Shown here in pieces: positions 18,884 to 26,835 of a stretch of 33,472 bases of DNA. Under the pieces are notes generated by a model, which was not told the DNA's origin, did no database searches, and saw nothing but the letters and a program-made list of their open reading frames with translations. The DNA comes from Oceanospirillaceae bacterium (lineage in GTDB: Bacteria; Pseudomonadota; Gammaproteobacteria; Pseudomonadales; Balneatricaceae). Where the stretch lies: the NCBI GenBank assembly GCA_013373085.1, contig JABXIM010000208.1:1-33472 (forward strand), written 5' to 3'. Positions within the stretch are counted from its first letter, which is position 1. Every line of letters starts with the position of its first letter. The position numbers were made by a program, and so were the translations under genes.

Positions 18884-20059
18884 TTAACCGTAGAGGCCGT
18901 CGACACGGGGCCGGCACAGCATCGAAGCGTAGCGAAACAGGAATAACAGCCAGGCCAGGATCCAGCAACCGCCGGCCAGTTGCAGCGAGACCGAGTAGGG
19001 GAGGGGCGTCAGTGGCAGCGTCACCCGCAGCAGGCCGGCGAGGCCCATCAGCGCGAAAGCCGTGCCGATACCGCGGGGGATTGCCAGTTCACGCCCTGTG
19101 TGACCAAGGCTGACTCGCGCCATCATGCCGAGGGTCAGGGAACCAATGGCGCCTGCGGCGAATGCATGCAGCGGGACCGATGGCGACCAGCCCAGCAGAG
19201 GCGACAGCAACTGCAGGGCAAACCCCAGGGAGATGAACAGGTAACCCAGGTGCAGAATCCACAGCAGCGGCACCCGGCCAATCTGAGCCTGGAGCCAGCC
19301 ATACTGGCGCCGGGTATGCAGGCCCAGGTTTGCCGCGCTCAGCAGCAGCGCGGGTATCTGCCACTCCAGGCTCCAGCACAGTGCCCACAATAACGCCAGG
19401 GGCAGAACCAGTCGCTCGAGCCTGGGCTGACGGCGGGCCTTGAAGCTGTCGAGCCCCCGCTCGGTGAAGAACGGAATCACCCGTCCGCCCATCAGCAGCA
19501 TCATTGCGACGACCAGGTAAAGGGCTGCATGCAGTCCGGGGCGCGCTGTCGCGACAGCTACCCCGAGCTGCTCCAGGTGCACCAGCAGGTTGCCGGCGAA
19601 GAGGCCCGCGAGCAGCGCCAGGAACACCAGGTTGCGATAGTTCCGAGCCTTTAGGATGGGCCAGGCCAATGCGGCCGCCAGCAGCGGCAGGAACAGCAGG
19701 TCCGTCAGCGCAACGCTCCAGGGTGGCAGCGGCAGCAGCGGCGTGATCCTGCCCGCTGCCCAGAGCATTGTCAGCGCCGCCAGCCAGGGCCCCCGCAGTG
19801 TCTGAATCGAGGTCCAGTTGCGCACCGCGGTGAGCAGAAAGCCGGCGATTACGGCGAGTGTGAACCCGAACAGCATTTCGTGGGCATGCCAGTGAATAGC
19901 GGACATGAAGTACGGCGATGGGTTGTTCGACGGCCAACTCAGCAACCATGTCGAGATGAGGCCCGCGCCCGACAGCGCGGCGGCGATGAAAAACGGGCGA
20001 AAGCCCAGGTTGAACAGAGAAAAGGCGCTCGGGACGCGTCGTTCCTGCAGCGGTATCAT
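18884..20059 (-). CDS. nnrS: NnrS-family heme/copper membrane protein
   Basis: NnrS proteins are polytopic haem- and copper-containing membrane proteins linked to denitrification and relief of nitric oxide stress. The ATG at 20059 gives 391 residues with an ideal GGAGG six bases upstream; longer in-frame starts have no support. The start (PSAFSLFNLGFRPFFIAAAL) and the histidine-rich segment SAIHWHAHEMLFGFTLAVIAGFLLTAV are diagnostic, with about 12 membrane helices. No denitrification gene or NnrR/FNR box is evident nearby. It is divergent from btuF with only 55 bases between starts. Confidence 0.93.
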   Translation of the reverse strand: MIPLQERRVPSAFSLFNLGFRPFFIAAALSGAGLISTWLLSWPSNNPSPYFMSAIHWHAHEMLFGFTLAVIAGFLLTAVRNWTSIQTLRGPWLAALTMLWAAGRITPLLPLPPWSVALTDLLFLPLLAAALAWPILKARNYRNLVFLALLAGLFAGNLLVHLEQLGVAVATARPGLHAALYLVVAMMLLMGGRVIPFFTERGLDSFKARRQPRLERLVLPLALLWALCWSLEWQIPALLLSAANLGLHTRRQYGWLQAQIGRVPLLWILHLGYLFISLGFALQLLSPLLGWSPSVPLHAFAAGAIGSLTLGMMARVSLGHTGRELAIPRGIGTAFALMGLAGLLRVTLPLTPLPYSVSLQLAGGCWILAWLLFLFRYASMLCRPRVDGLYG

Positions 20060-20114
20060 GGGCACCCTCCGGAGAGATTTGAGTATACTGTGCGGCCTGT
20101 GGTTGCGATCAATT

Positions 20115-21056
20115 ATGTGCAAAAAATACATTTTTATAAAGCTTTGCGGCCTGCTGTTGTCGCTGCCCGTACTGGCCGGCATCGAGGTCACCGACGATGC
20201 CGGTCACAGCATTCGGCTCGAATCGCCGGCGCGGCGGATTCTGTCGCTGGCGCCCCACGTCACAGAGAACCTGTTCAGCATCGGTGCCGGGGAGCTGATC
20301 GTCGGCACCGTGAGTTACAGCGACTACCCGCCGGAGGCACTCTCGATTCCGCGTATCGGCAATTACGAACGCATCAGTCTCGAACAGGCGCTGGCGCTGG
20401 CGCCGGACCTGGTGATTGCCTGGCCGCCGGGCAACGACGCGGTGCAGTTGCAGCGCCTGCGCGATTTCGGTATCCCGGTGTTCGAGTCGGATCCCAACTC
20501 CTTCGACGACATCGCCCTGCACCTGCGCCGGCTCGGGCGCCTCACTGGCCGTGACGAAACGGCGGAGCGGACCGCGCGCGAGCTCGAAGCGCGGGTTGGG
20601 ACGCTGGCGGCGCAGCACCGCGATGCAGCGCCGGTGCGGGTGTTCTATCAGCTGTGGCACGAGCCGCTGATGACGGTGAATGGGTCCCAGCTGGTGGGCC
20701 GGATGCTGCGGCTGTGCGGGGGCCGCAATTCCTTCGCGGAACAGTCCGAGGTGGCGCCGCGGCTCGGCGTCGAAGCGGTGTTGGCGGCAATGCCCGAGGT
20801 CATCGTCACCACCACCGAGGAGGCGCCGGCCGACTGGCGGGAGCGCTGGCGGCGCTGGCCGCAGTTGCCGGCGGTTCAGCTGGACCTTTTCTATCAGCTC
20901 GAAGCCGACTGGATGCACCGGGCGACGCTGCGTGCTGTGGACGGTGCCGAGCAACTGTGCCGCGATCTCGACGATGCGCGTGAAAAGCTGGGCTACGGGG
21001 CCGCCGGCGCGGGCGCCCGGCAGCCTGCTGTCGACCGCAATGGAGAAGCGAATTGA
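20115..21056 (+). CDS. btuF: Periplasmic cobalamin-binding protein, BtuF-like
   Basis: BtuF delivers vitamin B12 or cobinamide to the BtuCD importer. The ATG at 20115 gives 313 residues with a signal peptide (FIKLCGLLLSLPVLA). The rest is a two-lobed class III binding protein with the family motifs RILSLAPHVTENLFSIGAG, VGTVSYSDYPPEA and LALAPDLVIAW. The start has no clear ribosome-binding site; a TATACT at 20084-20089 could be a -10 box giving a very short leader. It overlaps cobU by four bases. btuC and btuD are not adjacent. No B12 riboswitch fits in the 55-base spacer upstream. Confidence 0.9.
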   Translation: MCKKYIFIKLCGLLLSLPVLAGIEVTDDAGHSIRLESPARRILSLAPHVTENLFSIGAGELIVGTVSYSDYPPEALSIPRIGNYERISLEQALALAPDLVIAWPPGNDAVQLQRLRDFGIPVFESDPNSFDDIALHLRRLGRLTGRDETAERTARELEARVGTLAAQHRDAAPVRVFYQLWHEPLMTVNGSQLVGRMLRLCGGRNSFAEQSEVAPRLGVEAVLAAMPEVIVTTTEEAPADWRERWRRWPQLPAVQLDLFYQLEADWMHRATLRAVDGAEQLCRDLDDAREKLGYGAAGAGARQPAVDRNGEAN

Positions 21057-21565
21057 GACAATTGATACTGGGCGGGGCCCGCTCGGGCAAGAGCCGACTG
21101 GCGGAACAGCGTGCCCACGACAGCGGCCGTGCCGTGGTCGTCGTCGTCACCATGCAGCCGGGCGATGATCCGGAAATGCATGCGCGCATCGAGCGCCATC
21201 GTGCGGAACGTCCGGTGGACTGGCGGGTCGTCGAAGCGCCGACCGGTCTCGCTGAGGCGATCGGTCCGCTGCTCGACGAGGGCTGCTGTGTGCTGGTGGA
21301 CTGCCTGACGCTGTGGCTGACCAATCTGCTGCTGGCGGAGGACGAGACGGCTCTGGATCGGGAACTTGGCGCGCTGTACCGGCTGGTCGACGGCTGCGCC
21401 GGCGAGCTGCTGCTGGTCAGCAACGAAGTGGGCTGGGGCATCGTACCGATGGGTGAGCTGAGCCGGCGCTTTCAGGACCAGGCGGGCTGGTTGCACCAGC
21501 GTCTGGCACAACGCTGTGACCGCGTGACGCTGTGCGTCGCCGGACTGCCGATGGAGGTGAAATGA
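21053..21565 (+). CDS. cobU: Adenosylcobinamide kinase / adenosylcobinamide-phosphate guanylyltransferase
   Basis: CobU (CobP) phosphorylates adenosylcobinamide and then transfers GMP, activating it for nucleotide-loop assembly. The 170-residue product has the P-loop GGARSGKS (7-14). His49 in RIERHRAERP aligns with the guanylylated histidine (His46) of Salmonella CobU. NEVGWGIVPMGELSRRFQD is a CobU signature. The start is a TTG overlapping the btuF stop (TTGA), with GGAG seven bases upstream. It is coupled to cobT through an ATGA overlap. Confidence 0.96.
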   Translation: MRQLILGGARSGKSRLAEQRAHDSGRAVVVVVTMQPGDDPEMHARIERHRAERPVDWRVVEAPTGLAEAIGPLLDEGCCVLVDCLTLWLTNLLLAEDETALDRELGALYRLVDGCAGELLLVSNEVGWGIVPMGELSRRFQDQAGWLHQRLAQRCDRVTLCVAGLPMEVK

Positions 21566-22659
21566 CCGCACCGAACTGGATCAGGGCCGCCATACGTGCG
21601 CCGGACCGCGATGCCGAGCGGGCTGCACGCCAGCGCCAGGCCCGGCTGACCAAGCCCGCTGGCGCGCTGGGCGAGCTGGAAGCGCTGGCGCTGCGGCTGG
21701 CGGGGCTGCAGGGCCGTGAATGTCCGCGCCTGGAGCGCTGCCAGATCAGTGTGTTCGCCGCCGATCACGGCATTGCGGCTGCAGGCGTGTCGGCTTACCC
21801 CCAGGCCGTGACGGCGCAGATGATCCTCAACTTCGCCGCCGGTGGCGCTGCGGTGTCGGTACTGGCGCGCCACAGCGGCGCGCGTTTTGAAGTCGTCAAC
21901 CTGGGAACGGTCGAGCCGTTGCCGGCCGGGACAGAGGTTCTCGACCGGACGCTGGGGCCGGGGACCGCCGACTTCAGCATGACTGACGCTATGACGCCGG
22001 CGCAGCTCGAGGCAGCGCTCGGTGTTGGCGGCGAACGGGTCGAGGCGGCGCTCGAAGCCGGCTGTGATCTCTTTATCGCCGGGGAAATGGGAATCGGCAA
22101 TACCAGCGCCGCGACCGCACTGGCGGCGTTGCTGCTTGATCTGCCGCCGGCACAGCTGCTGGGAGCCGGTACCGGTGTCGACGCGGCAGGCCTGGCGCGC
22201 AAGCAGGCGCTGATCGAGCGCGCGCTGGCGCGTCACCGCACCGCGTCTAATGACACGCTTGAGCTGCTGCGGCGCCTCGGTGGGTTCGAGGTTGCGGCGA
22301 TGACCGGCGCCTGCCTGCGGGCCGGCCAGCTCGGAGTACCTGTGCTGGTGGACGGCTTTATCGTTACCGCGGCTGCACTCGTCGCTGTGCGCCTGCAGCC
22401 GGCGCTGAGGGACTGGCTGTTTTTCTCACACCGGTCCGCAGAACCCGGGCACCGGTTGCTGCTGGAGGCGCTCGATGCCCGTCCGCTTCTCGCGCTGGAT
22501 ATGCGACTGGGAGAGGGCAGCGGCGCGGCCCTGGCATGGCCGTTGCTGCAGAGCGCCTGCCGACTGCACGGGGAAATGGCGACCTTCGACGAGGCTGGCG
22601 TTTCCGGACCGGGCGATACCGATAGCAACTCAACAGAGGCATCCCGGTGCCGGTCCTGA
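21562..22659 (+). CDS. cobT: Nicotinate-nucleotide-dimethylbenzimidazole phosphoribosyltransferase CobT
   Basis: CobT makes alpha-ribazole phosphate from the lower-ligand base and nicotinate mononucleotide. The ATG at 21562 overlaps the cobU stop by four bases and has a strong GGAGG site. The 365-residue protein has FAADHGIAAAGVSAYP, the GEMGIGNTSAA motif (174-184) and the catalytic Glu318 in LGEGSGAALAWPLL (Glu317 in Salmonella). A short C-terminal tail beyond the conserved helix overlaps the cobC start by 13 bases. An upstream in-frame start inside cobU is rejected. Confidence 0.96.
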   Translation: MTAPNWIRAAIRAPDRDAERAARQRQARLTKPAGALGELEALALRLAGLQGRECPRLERCQISVFAADHGIAAAGVSAYPQAVTAQMILNFAAGGAAVSVLARHSGARFEVVNLGTVEPLPAGTEVLDRTLGPGTADFSMTDAMTPAQLEAALGVGGERVEAALEAGCDLFIAGEMGIGNTSAATALAALLLDLPPAQLLGAGTGVDAAGLARKQALIERALARHRTASNDTLELLRRLGGFEVAAMTGACLRAGQLGVPVLVDGFIVTAAALVAVRLQPALRDWLFFSHRSAEPGHRLLLEALDARPLLALDMRLGEGSGAALAWPLLQSACRLHGEMATFDEAGVSGPGDTDSNSTEASRCRS

Positions 22660-23270
22660 CGCTCGACCTGCTGCGTCACGGCGAGGCCGGCGGTGCCGAT
22701 TGCTACCGGGGTCGCAGTGATCCGGCGCTGACCGCGCAGGGCTTGTCGCAAATGCTGGCCTGGGAGCACGACAATCAGGGCTGGAGCCGACTGCTCAGCT
22801 CGCCGTTGCGGCGTTGTCGCGAACCGGCGCGGCGGCTGGCCGCCTCGATGGGGATACCGATGGCCGAAGAGGCGGCGTTGATCGAATACGACTTCGGCGA
22901 CTGGGACGGCCAACGCTACCAGGACGTGTGGCAGCAGGACCGGCAGCGGGTGATGGCGTTCTGGCGCGATCCCGCCGCACATCCGCCGCCGGGGGGAGAG
23001 ACGATCGCCGCGCTGTGCGAACGGATCGAGGGGCTCGAAATCCGGCTGCAAGGGGGCTCGGACGAACACCTGCTGTTGCTGACCCATGGCGGCGTGATAC
23101 GCGCATTGATCGGGCGTGAGCTCGGGCTGCCGGCGTCCGCCTGGTCGCAACTGCGCGTCGATACGGGATCGCTCAGCCGGGTGAAAATCGGCTATGATCG
23201 GAACAATCGGTGGTTCGAGTTTTCCTTTCTGAATCGCCTTCCCCGGCACAGCAATGGACGCGACCTTTGA
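22647..23270 (+). CDS. cobC: Alpha-ribazole phosphatase CobC (histidine phosphatase family)
   Basis: CobC dephosphorylates alpha-ribazole 5'-phosphate or the cobalamin-phosphate end product. The 207-residue product begins at a GTG with CAGAGG upstream and belongs to the phosphoglycerate-mutase-like branch: RHGE (10-13, phosphohistidine His11) and LLTHGG (second His147), with the CobC-like YRGRSDPALTAQG and YDFGDWDGQRY segments. The family alone does not fix the substrate; the position after cobU-cobT does. cobS, the usual next gene, is absent and replaced by the remnant that starts 17 bases before the cobC stop. Confidence 0.9.
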   Translation: MPVLTLDLLRHGEAGGADCYRGRSDPALTAQGLSQMLAWEHDNQGWSRLLSSPLRRCREPARRLAASMGIPMAEEAALIEYDFGDWDGQRYQDVWQQDRQRVMAFWRDPAAHPPPGGETIAALCERIEGLEIRLQGGSDEHLLLLTHGGVIRALIGRELGLPASAWSQLRVDTGSLSRVKIGYDRNNRWFEFSFLNRLPRHSNGRDL

Positions 23271-23608
23271 CGTTCAACAATCCCCGAGTCTCATCTACCG
23301 TCGACTCGACAGCCTTGGCGATTTGCCGGTGTTCAGTGCCACGGTTAACCGCATACAGCAGATTCAGCAGCTCTCGAGAGTCCGACGCCATGGCCTTGGC
23401 GATGGCGGTGATGAAGGATCCCGGCCTTTCAGCCAAGCGTTTGCGGGTCGCCAAGTCGCCAGGCTACAACCGTGGCCAGGGCCGTATCGAGGTGGTGTCC
23501 CGGGCAGTCATACTGCTGGGTTTCGAGCGTATCAAGAGCCTGTCAATGACGCTGAAGCCGATAGAAAGCTTCGATCAGCGCTGCCGGCCGCGGCGCCATT
23601 TCCGATGA
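23254..23608 (+). pseudogene. Frameshifted and truncated HDOD-domain protein
   Basis: HDOD domains are found in regulatory proteins tied to signalling and motility. The first frame reads from an ATG at 23254 and carries SLGDLPVFSATVNRIQQIQQLS. The domain then continues in the next frame from about 23372 (SRESDAMALAMAVMKDPGLS, then AVILLGFERIKSLSMTLKPI) until a stop at 23606-23608. The break falls in CTCTC (23371-23375); loss of one CT pair or gain of one base would explain it. The two frames together give only about 118 residues, roughly half an HDOD domain, so the 3' part is also lost. No good ribosome-binding site precedes the ATG. A sequencing error could explain the frameshift but not the truncation. 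Confidence 0.8.
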
Positions 23609-23674
23609 CGCCTTCCGTGGCTTCAATCGCTTTTTTCTTCAGGTGAAGCTGGCGTTGATACCGCGCAGGAACGA

Positions 23675-23694
23675 GCAGGCTGTCGCAAGCCTGC
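23675..23694. other. Hairpin between converging pseudogene and small exported protein gene
   Basis: GCAGGCT (23675-23681) and AGCCTGC (23688-23694) form a perfect 7-bp stem with a six-base loop in the 169-base convergent spacer. There is no T-run. Nothing else recognisable is present in this spacer. Confidence 0.4.
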
Positions 23695-23777
23695 CTGGTT
23701 TACACGGGGGGGTGTTAAGAACAGACGTCCATCGATTAGCCAGATGACGCTTTTCAATATCCAGCCCGGAGCCGCGC

Positions 23778-24095
23778 TTATTCGGTCGGTGTCTCCGATT
23801 CCGGGCCGCTGAGGCCCTTGAAGAAAGACTTGGTGCTGTCCCAGGCATCCTTGGTGACGTCCGTAGCGGCGTCAGCTCCTTCCTTGCCCAGCTCGACTGC
23901 GTTTTCGGCGCCGGCACTGGTGGAACAGAAGGCGCGTTCCAGTGCGCAGCGGGCCTTGCAGCCGTTCACGGCGGCCTCGTCGGTAAAGTGGCGCACTTCG
24001 CATTCGACGCGGCAGTATTGCTGATCCAGCGCGCAATCGGCGAGTGCGGGCAGCGGCAGCCCGAGCAGAAGACTCAGCAGCAATTGTCGTTTCAT
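23778..24095 (-). CDS. Small cysteine-rich exported protein of unknown function
   Basis: I do not recognise this family. The ATG at 24095 has AGGAGG four bases upstream and gives 105 residues. The first 19 or so are a clear signal peptide (MKRQLLLSLLLGLPLPALA) cleaved before DCALDQQ. The mature part has a compact run of six cysteines (ADCALDQQYC, RVECEV, NGCKARC, RAFC), which could form disulfides in the periplasm. An alanine/aspartate-rich helix (ENAVELGKEGADAATDVTKD) and a polar tail follow. It is the last gene of the panE-ppk2-pduO group, 41 bases below pduO. Good initiation signals argue it is real. Confidence 0.75.
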   Translation of the reverse strand: MKRQLLLSLLLGLPLPALADCALDQQYCRVECEVRHFTDEAAVNGCKARCALERAFCSTSAGAENAVELGKEGADAATDVTKDAWDSTKSFFKGLSGPESETPTE

Positions 24096-24136
24096 GTAAC
24101 CTCCTGAGGGCAAAATAATCGGCATCGACGCAGGGC

Positions 24137-24697
24137 TCAGCGTCGGTGGCGGGGTTGCCAGCATACCTCCCGGCCACCGTTGCGACGCGCCAGTACCCGG
24201 GCGCAGACGAACAGCAGGTCGGACAGGCGATTAATGAAGCCCAGACTGTTGGAATTGACCGGCTCGAGCCCGGCCAGTTCCACCAACCGCCGCTCCGCGC
24301 GCCGGCAGACCGCGCGCGCCTGCTGGCACAGTGCAGCAACACGGCCGCCGCCGGGCAGGATGAACTCCTCGAGCGGCGGCAGTTTGGCGTTGAGGGTATC
24401 CAGGTGCTGCTCCAGCCGCTCGATTGCTGCGGCGTCCAGCACCCGGTAGGCCTCGTCGACCATCGCCAGTTCGCCGCCAAGATCGAACAGGTCGTGCTGC
24501 AGCGGCGCCAGTACCGGCAGCAGCGGGTCGTCCGGCGCCAGTTCCGCCAGCAGCACCCCGAGCAGCCCGTTGAGCTCGTCGAGGTCGCCGATCGCTTCGA
24601 TGCGGGGGTGGTACTTGTCGACGCGGCGGCCGTCGGCCAGGGCGGTGGTGCCCCGGTCGCCGCTGCGGGTGTAAATGCGGGTCAGGCGGTCGGCCAT
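24137..24697 (-). CDS. pduO: ATP:cob(I)alamin adenosyltransferase, PduO type
   Basis: This enzyme attaches the 5'-deoxyadenosyl group of ATP to cob(I)alamin or cobinamide. The ATG at 24697 has AGGAG seven bases upstream and yields 186 residues. The N-terminal nucleotide-binding motif YTRSGDRGTTALADG is followed by the KYHPRIEAIGDLDELN segment. The C-terminal helix shows RLSDLLFVCARVLARRNG, with the conserved FINRLSD arginine. It belongs to the same pathway as the cobUTC cluster on the opposite strand, but lies in an operon with panE and ppk2. Confidence 0.94.
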   Translation of the reverse strand: MADRLTRIYTRSGDRGTTALADGRRVDKYHPRIEAIGDLDELNGLLGVLLAELAPDDPLLPVLAPLQHDLFDLGGELAMVDEAYRVLDAAAIERLEQHLDTLNAKLPPLEEFILPGGGRVAALCQQARAVCRRAERRLVELAGLEPVNSNSLGFINRLSDLLFVCARVLARRNGGREVCWQPRHRR

Positions 24698-24711
24698 CCC
24701 GGTTCTCCTGT

Positions 24712-25575
24712 TCAATCCGGTGGGTTTATGCGTGGCATCGAGACGATACGGCGATCCAGTTCCAGTACCGAATCATCCCGATCGTCATAGTCGTACAGCC
24801 CCAGCAGGTAACGGATGGCATTGAGCCGCGCCCGTTTCTTGTCGTCGGACCGGATCCAGACCCAGGGCGATTCGGCGGTACTGGTATGGCGAAACATTTC
24901 GTCCCGGGCCTTGCTGTAGTCGTCCCAGCGGCGCTGGGCCTCGACGTCGATCGGGCTCAGCTTCCACTGCTTGAGCGGGTCGGTTTCACGCTGGTGAAAG
25001 CGTTTGCGCTGCTCCTTCTTGCTGACGGCGAACCAGAACTTGACCAGGTGCAGCTCCGAACGGATCAGCATCTGCTCGAGCTGTGGTGCCGTTTCCAGGA
25101 ACTCCCTCGCTTCGGCTTTGGTGCAGAAGCCCATGACGCGCTCGACGCCGGCCCGGTTATACCATGAACGGTCGAACAGGACGATTTCGCCGGCATCCGG
25201 CAACTGCCGGATATAGCGCTGGAAATACCACTGTCCCCGTTCCTGTTCGGTGGGTTTGCCGAGAGCCACGACGCGATAGTTGCGTGGATTGAGATTCTCG
25301 ATCACCCGCTTGATGGTGCCACCCTTGCCGGCCGCGTCGCGACCCTCGAACAGCACGCACAGGCGGATACGGTTCTCCTGAATCCAGCGCTGGAACTTCT
25401 GTAGCTCGACCTGCAAAGGGTACATCTCCCGCTCGTATTCGCCCTTGGTCATGCGCTTGAGTGGCGCTCGCCGCTCATCCTGACCGGCTGGGCGCCAGTC
25501 TTCCCTTTCCTCCTGCGCGCGCAGCGTCGCCAGGTCCAGCAGATCGGCGCTGGTCATATGCCTGTTATTTCCCAT
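24712..25575 (-). CDS. ppk2: Polyphosphate kinase 2 (PPK2 family)
   Basis: PPK2 enzymes use polyphosphate to phosphorylate nucleoside diphosphates (or monophosphates). At 287 residues it is a single-domain class I-like enzyme. Walker A is GRDAAGKGG (78-86) and the Walker B/lid region is LFDRSWYNRAGVERVMGF (133-150). The C-terminus has WKLSPIDVEAQRRWDDYSKARDEMF. It overlaps panE by 11 bases, and pduO starts 14 bases after its stop, so it is in one operon. Nucleotide preference cannot be read from the sequence. A second ATG six codons in is a possible start. Confidence 0.95.
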   Translation of the reverse strand: MGNNRHMTSADLLDLATLRAQEEREDWRPAGQDERRAPLKRMTKGEYEREMYPLQVELQKFQRWIQENRIRLCVLFEGRDAAGKGGTIKRVIENLNPRNYRVVALGKPTEQERGQWYFQRYIRQLPDAGEIVLFDRSWYNRAGVERVMGFCTKAEAREFLETAPQLEQMLIRSELHLVKFWFAVSKKEQRKRFHQRETDPLKQWKLSPIDVEAQRRWDDYSKARDEMFRHTSTAESPWVWIRSDDKKRARLNAIRYLLGLYDYDDRDDSVLELDRRIVSMPRINPPD

Positions 25576-26497
25576 AGCGGTGGTCTCCCACTTGCCCGCT
25601 GCATTCCAGTTCTTTCACCAGGTGCAGCATCTCACGATGGGTCGGTACCGCGATACCGAGACGGTCGGCTTCGCGGCAGAGGTAGCCGCTGATCTGTTCG
25701 ATTTCAGTCCGGCGTCGGTGACGGATATCCTGCAGCATCGACGAGTAATTGGTACCGGTGGCGGTCGCCACCCGCAGCGCCTGGTCGACCAAGGGGGTGT
25801 CGAACAGCTGGATGTGGCGTGCCGCGGCCACCTGTTCGAACTCCTCACAGAGCCGGACGAGGTGCTGCCGGTACTCGGGAACCCGTGCCAGCTCGCCGTT
25901 ACGGCAGCCATGGATGGCGGTCAGCGGATTGATAGCGCAATTGATCGCCAGTTTGCGCCAGAGCGTGGTTTCGATATCGGGATCGGCCCTGAGTTGCAGT
26001 CCGAAGCCGGCGGGCAGCTCATCGATCAGGTTGTCGGCCCGGCCATCGAAGGTGCCGATCGCGGTTTCGCCGCGACCGGCATGAACGACGTCGAACGGTC
26101 CCTGCAGCCAGGCGCCGTCGGTGGTGGAACCAGCGAACAGCCGCCCGACACCGACCAGCTCCGTGGCCAGCTGCTGATTGCCGAGACCGTTCTGCAGCAC
26201 CAGCACCCGGGAGGCCGGGCGCAGCAGCGGCAGCACAACACGAAGCGCGGCTTCAGTATCGAACGCCTTGGTACAGAGCAGCAGGCGCTCGATGGGGCGG
26301 GCGTCGCGCGCCAGAGAGGCGTTTACCGGACAGAGCCGCTGCTCGCTGTCGCGTGTCAGGCGGATGCCGCCGATCTGCCGGAACTGTTGCAGCCTGGCGG
26401 CGTCGCGCAAAATCAGCGTCACATCGAGACCGGCCTGCTGCAGGCTGGCGCCCCAGAGGCAGCCGATAGCGCCGGCGCCGAGTATCGTCCACTCCAT
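25565..26497 (-). CDS. panE: 2-dehydropantoate 2-reductase PanE
   Basis: PanE reduces ketopantoate to pantoate with NADPH in coenzyme A synthesis. The ATG at 26497 has GGAG five bases upstream and gives 310 residues; a GTG two codons earlier abuts the ribosome-binding site and is unlikely. The Rossmann motif is ILGAGAIGCLWG (5-16). The catalytic lysine is Lys182 in WRKLAINCAINPLTAI and the conserved glutamate is Glu265 in HRRRTEIEQISG, matching Lys176 and Glu256 of E. coli. A possible promoter is TTTCCT (26550-26555) with TATCAT (26527-26532) 17 bases apart on the minus strand. Confidence 0.93.
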   Translation of the reverse strand: MEWTILGAGAIGCLWGASLQQAGLDVTLILRDAARLQQFRQIGGIRLTRDSEQRLCPVNASLARDARPIERLLLCTKAFDTEAALRVVLPLLRPASRVLVLQNGLGNQQLATELVGVGRLFAGSTTDGAWLQGPFDVVHAGRGETAIGTFDGRADNLIDELPAGFGLQLRADPDIETTLWRKLAINCAINPLTAIHGCRNGELARVPEYRQHLVRLCEEFEQVAAARHIQLFDTPLVDQALRVATATGTNYSSMLQDIRHRRRTEIEQISGYLCREADRLGIAVPTHREMLHLVKELECSGQVGDHRYGK

Positions 26498-26835
26498 GGG
26501 CACTCCAAACGTCTTCAGATCCGTCCATGATAGCGAGCAGGAAGGGGCGAGGAAACGCCCGGGACGCTGTGGCCCGCCCGGATGCGAAAATTGTCCCCCA
26601 TTGGCTCCACCACGGCCGTTTTCCCTGGCCTGTCGGGCTGTTGAAAGGTGTTGGCGTGGCCGGCGGCGAAAGCGAAGTGCTATCAGCTTCCAAAGCCGCG
26701 TGAGAAGAGGGATGGGCGATAACTGACCGATTTGCGTTACTTTTTAACGCTGCGATAGCAACTTAGGTAGATTTTCGACAGCCTGCTAGAATGGCGCTCT
26801 TTGCCGAGCGTTCGCAGTTACAGGAGAACATTCCG
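26498..26835. other. Divergent spacer between panE and yajQ
   Basis: No gene is supported in these 338 bases. A weak minus-strand promoter candidate for panE lies at 26527-26555. The yajQ side carries TAGAAT (26787-26792), a 5/6 match to the -10 consensus without a good -35. If it is used, transcription starts after an in-frame ATG at 26791, supporting the yajQ start at 26836. The middle of the spacer shows nothing I recognise. Confidence 0.4.

Noticed and set aside
20060..20114. Cobalamin riboswitch upstream of btuF
   Set aside because: Only 55 bases lie between the divergent starts, too short for the fold, and no B12-box-like sequence was seen.
23254..24697. HDOD remnant, small exported protein and PduO as a novel system
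   Set aside because: The remnant is degraded and on the opposite strand; the others belong to an ordinary panE-ppk2-pduO operon.
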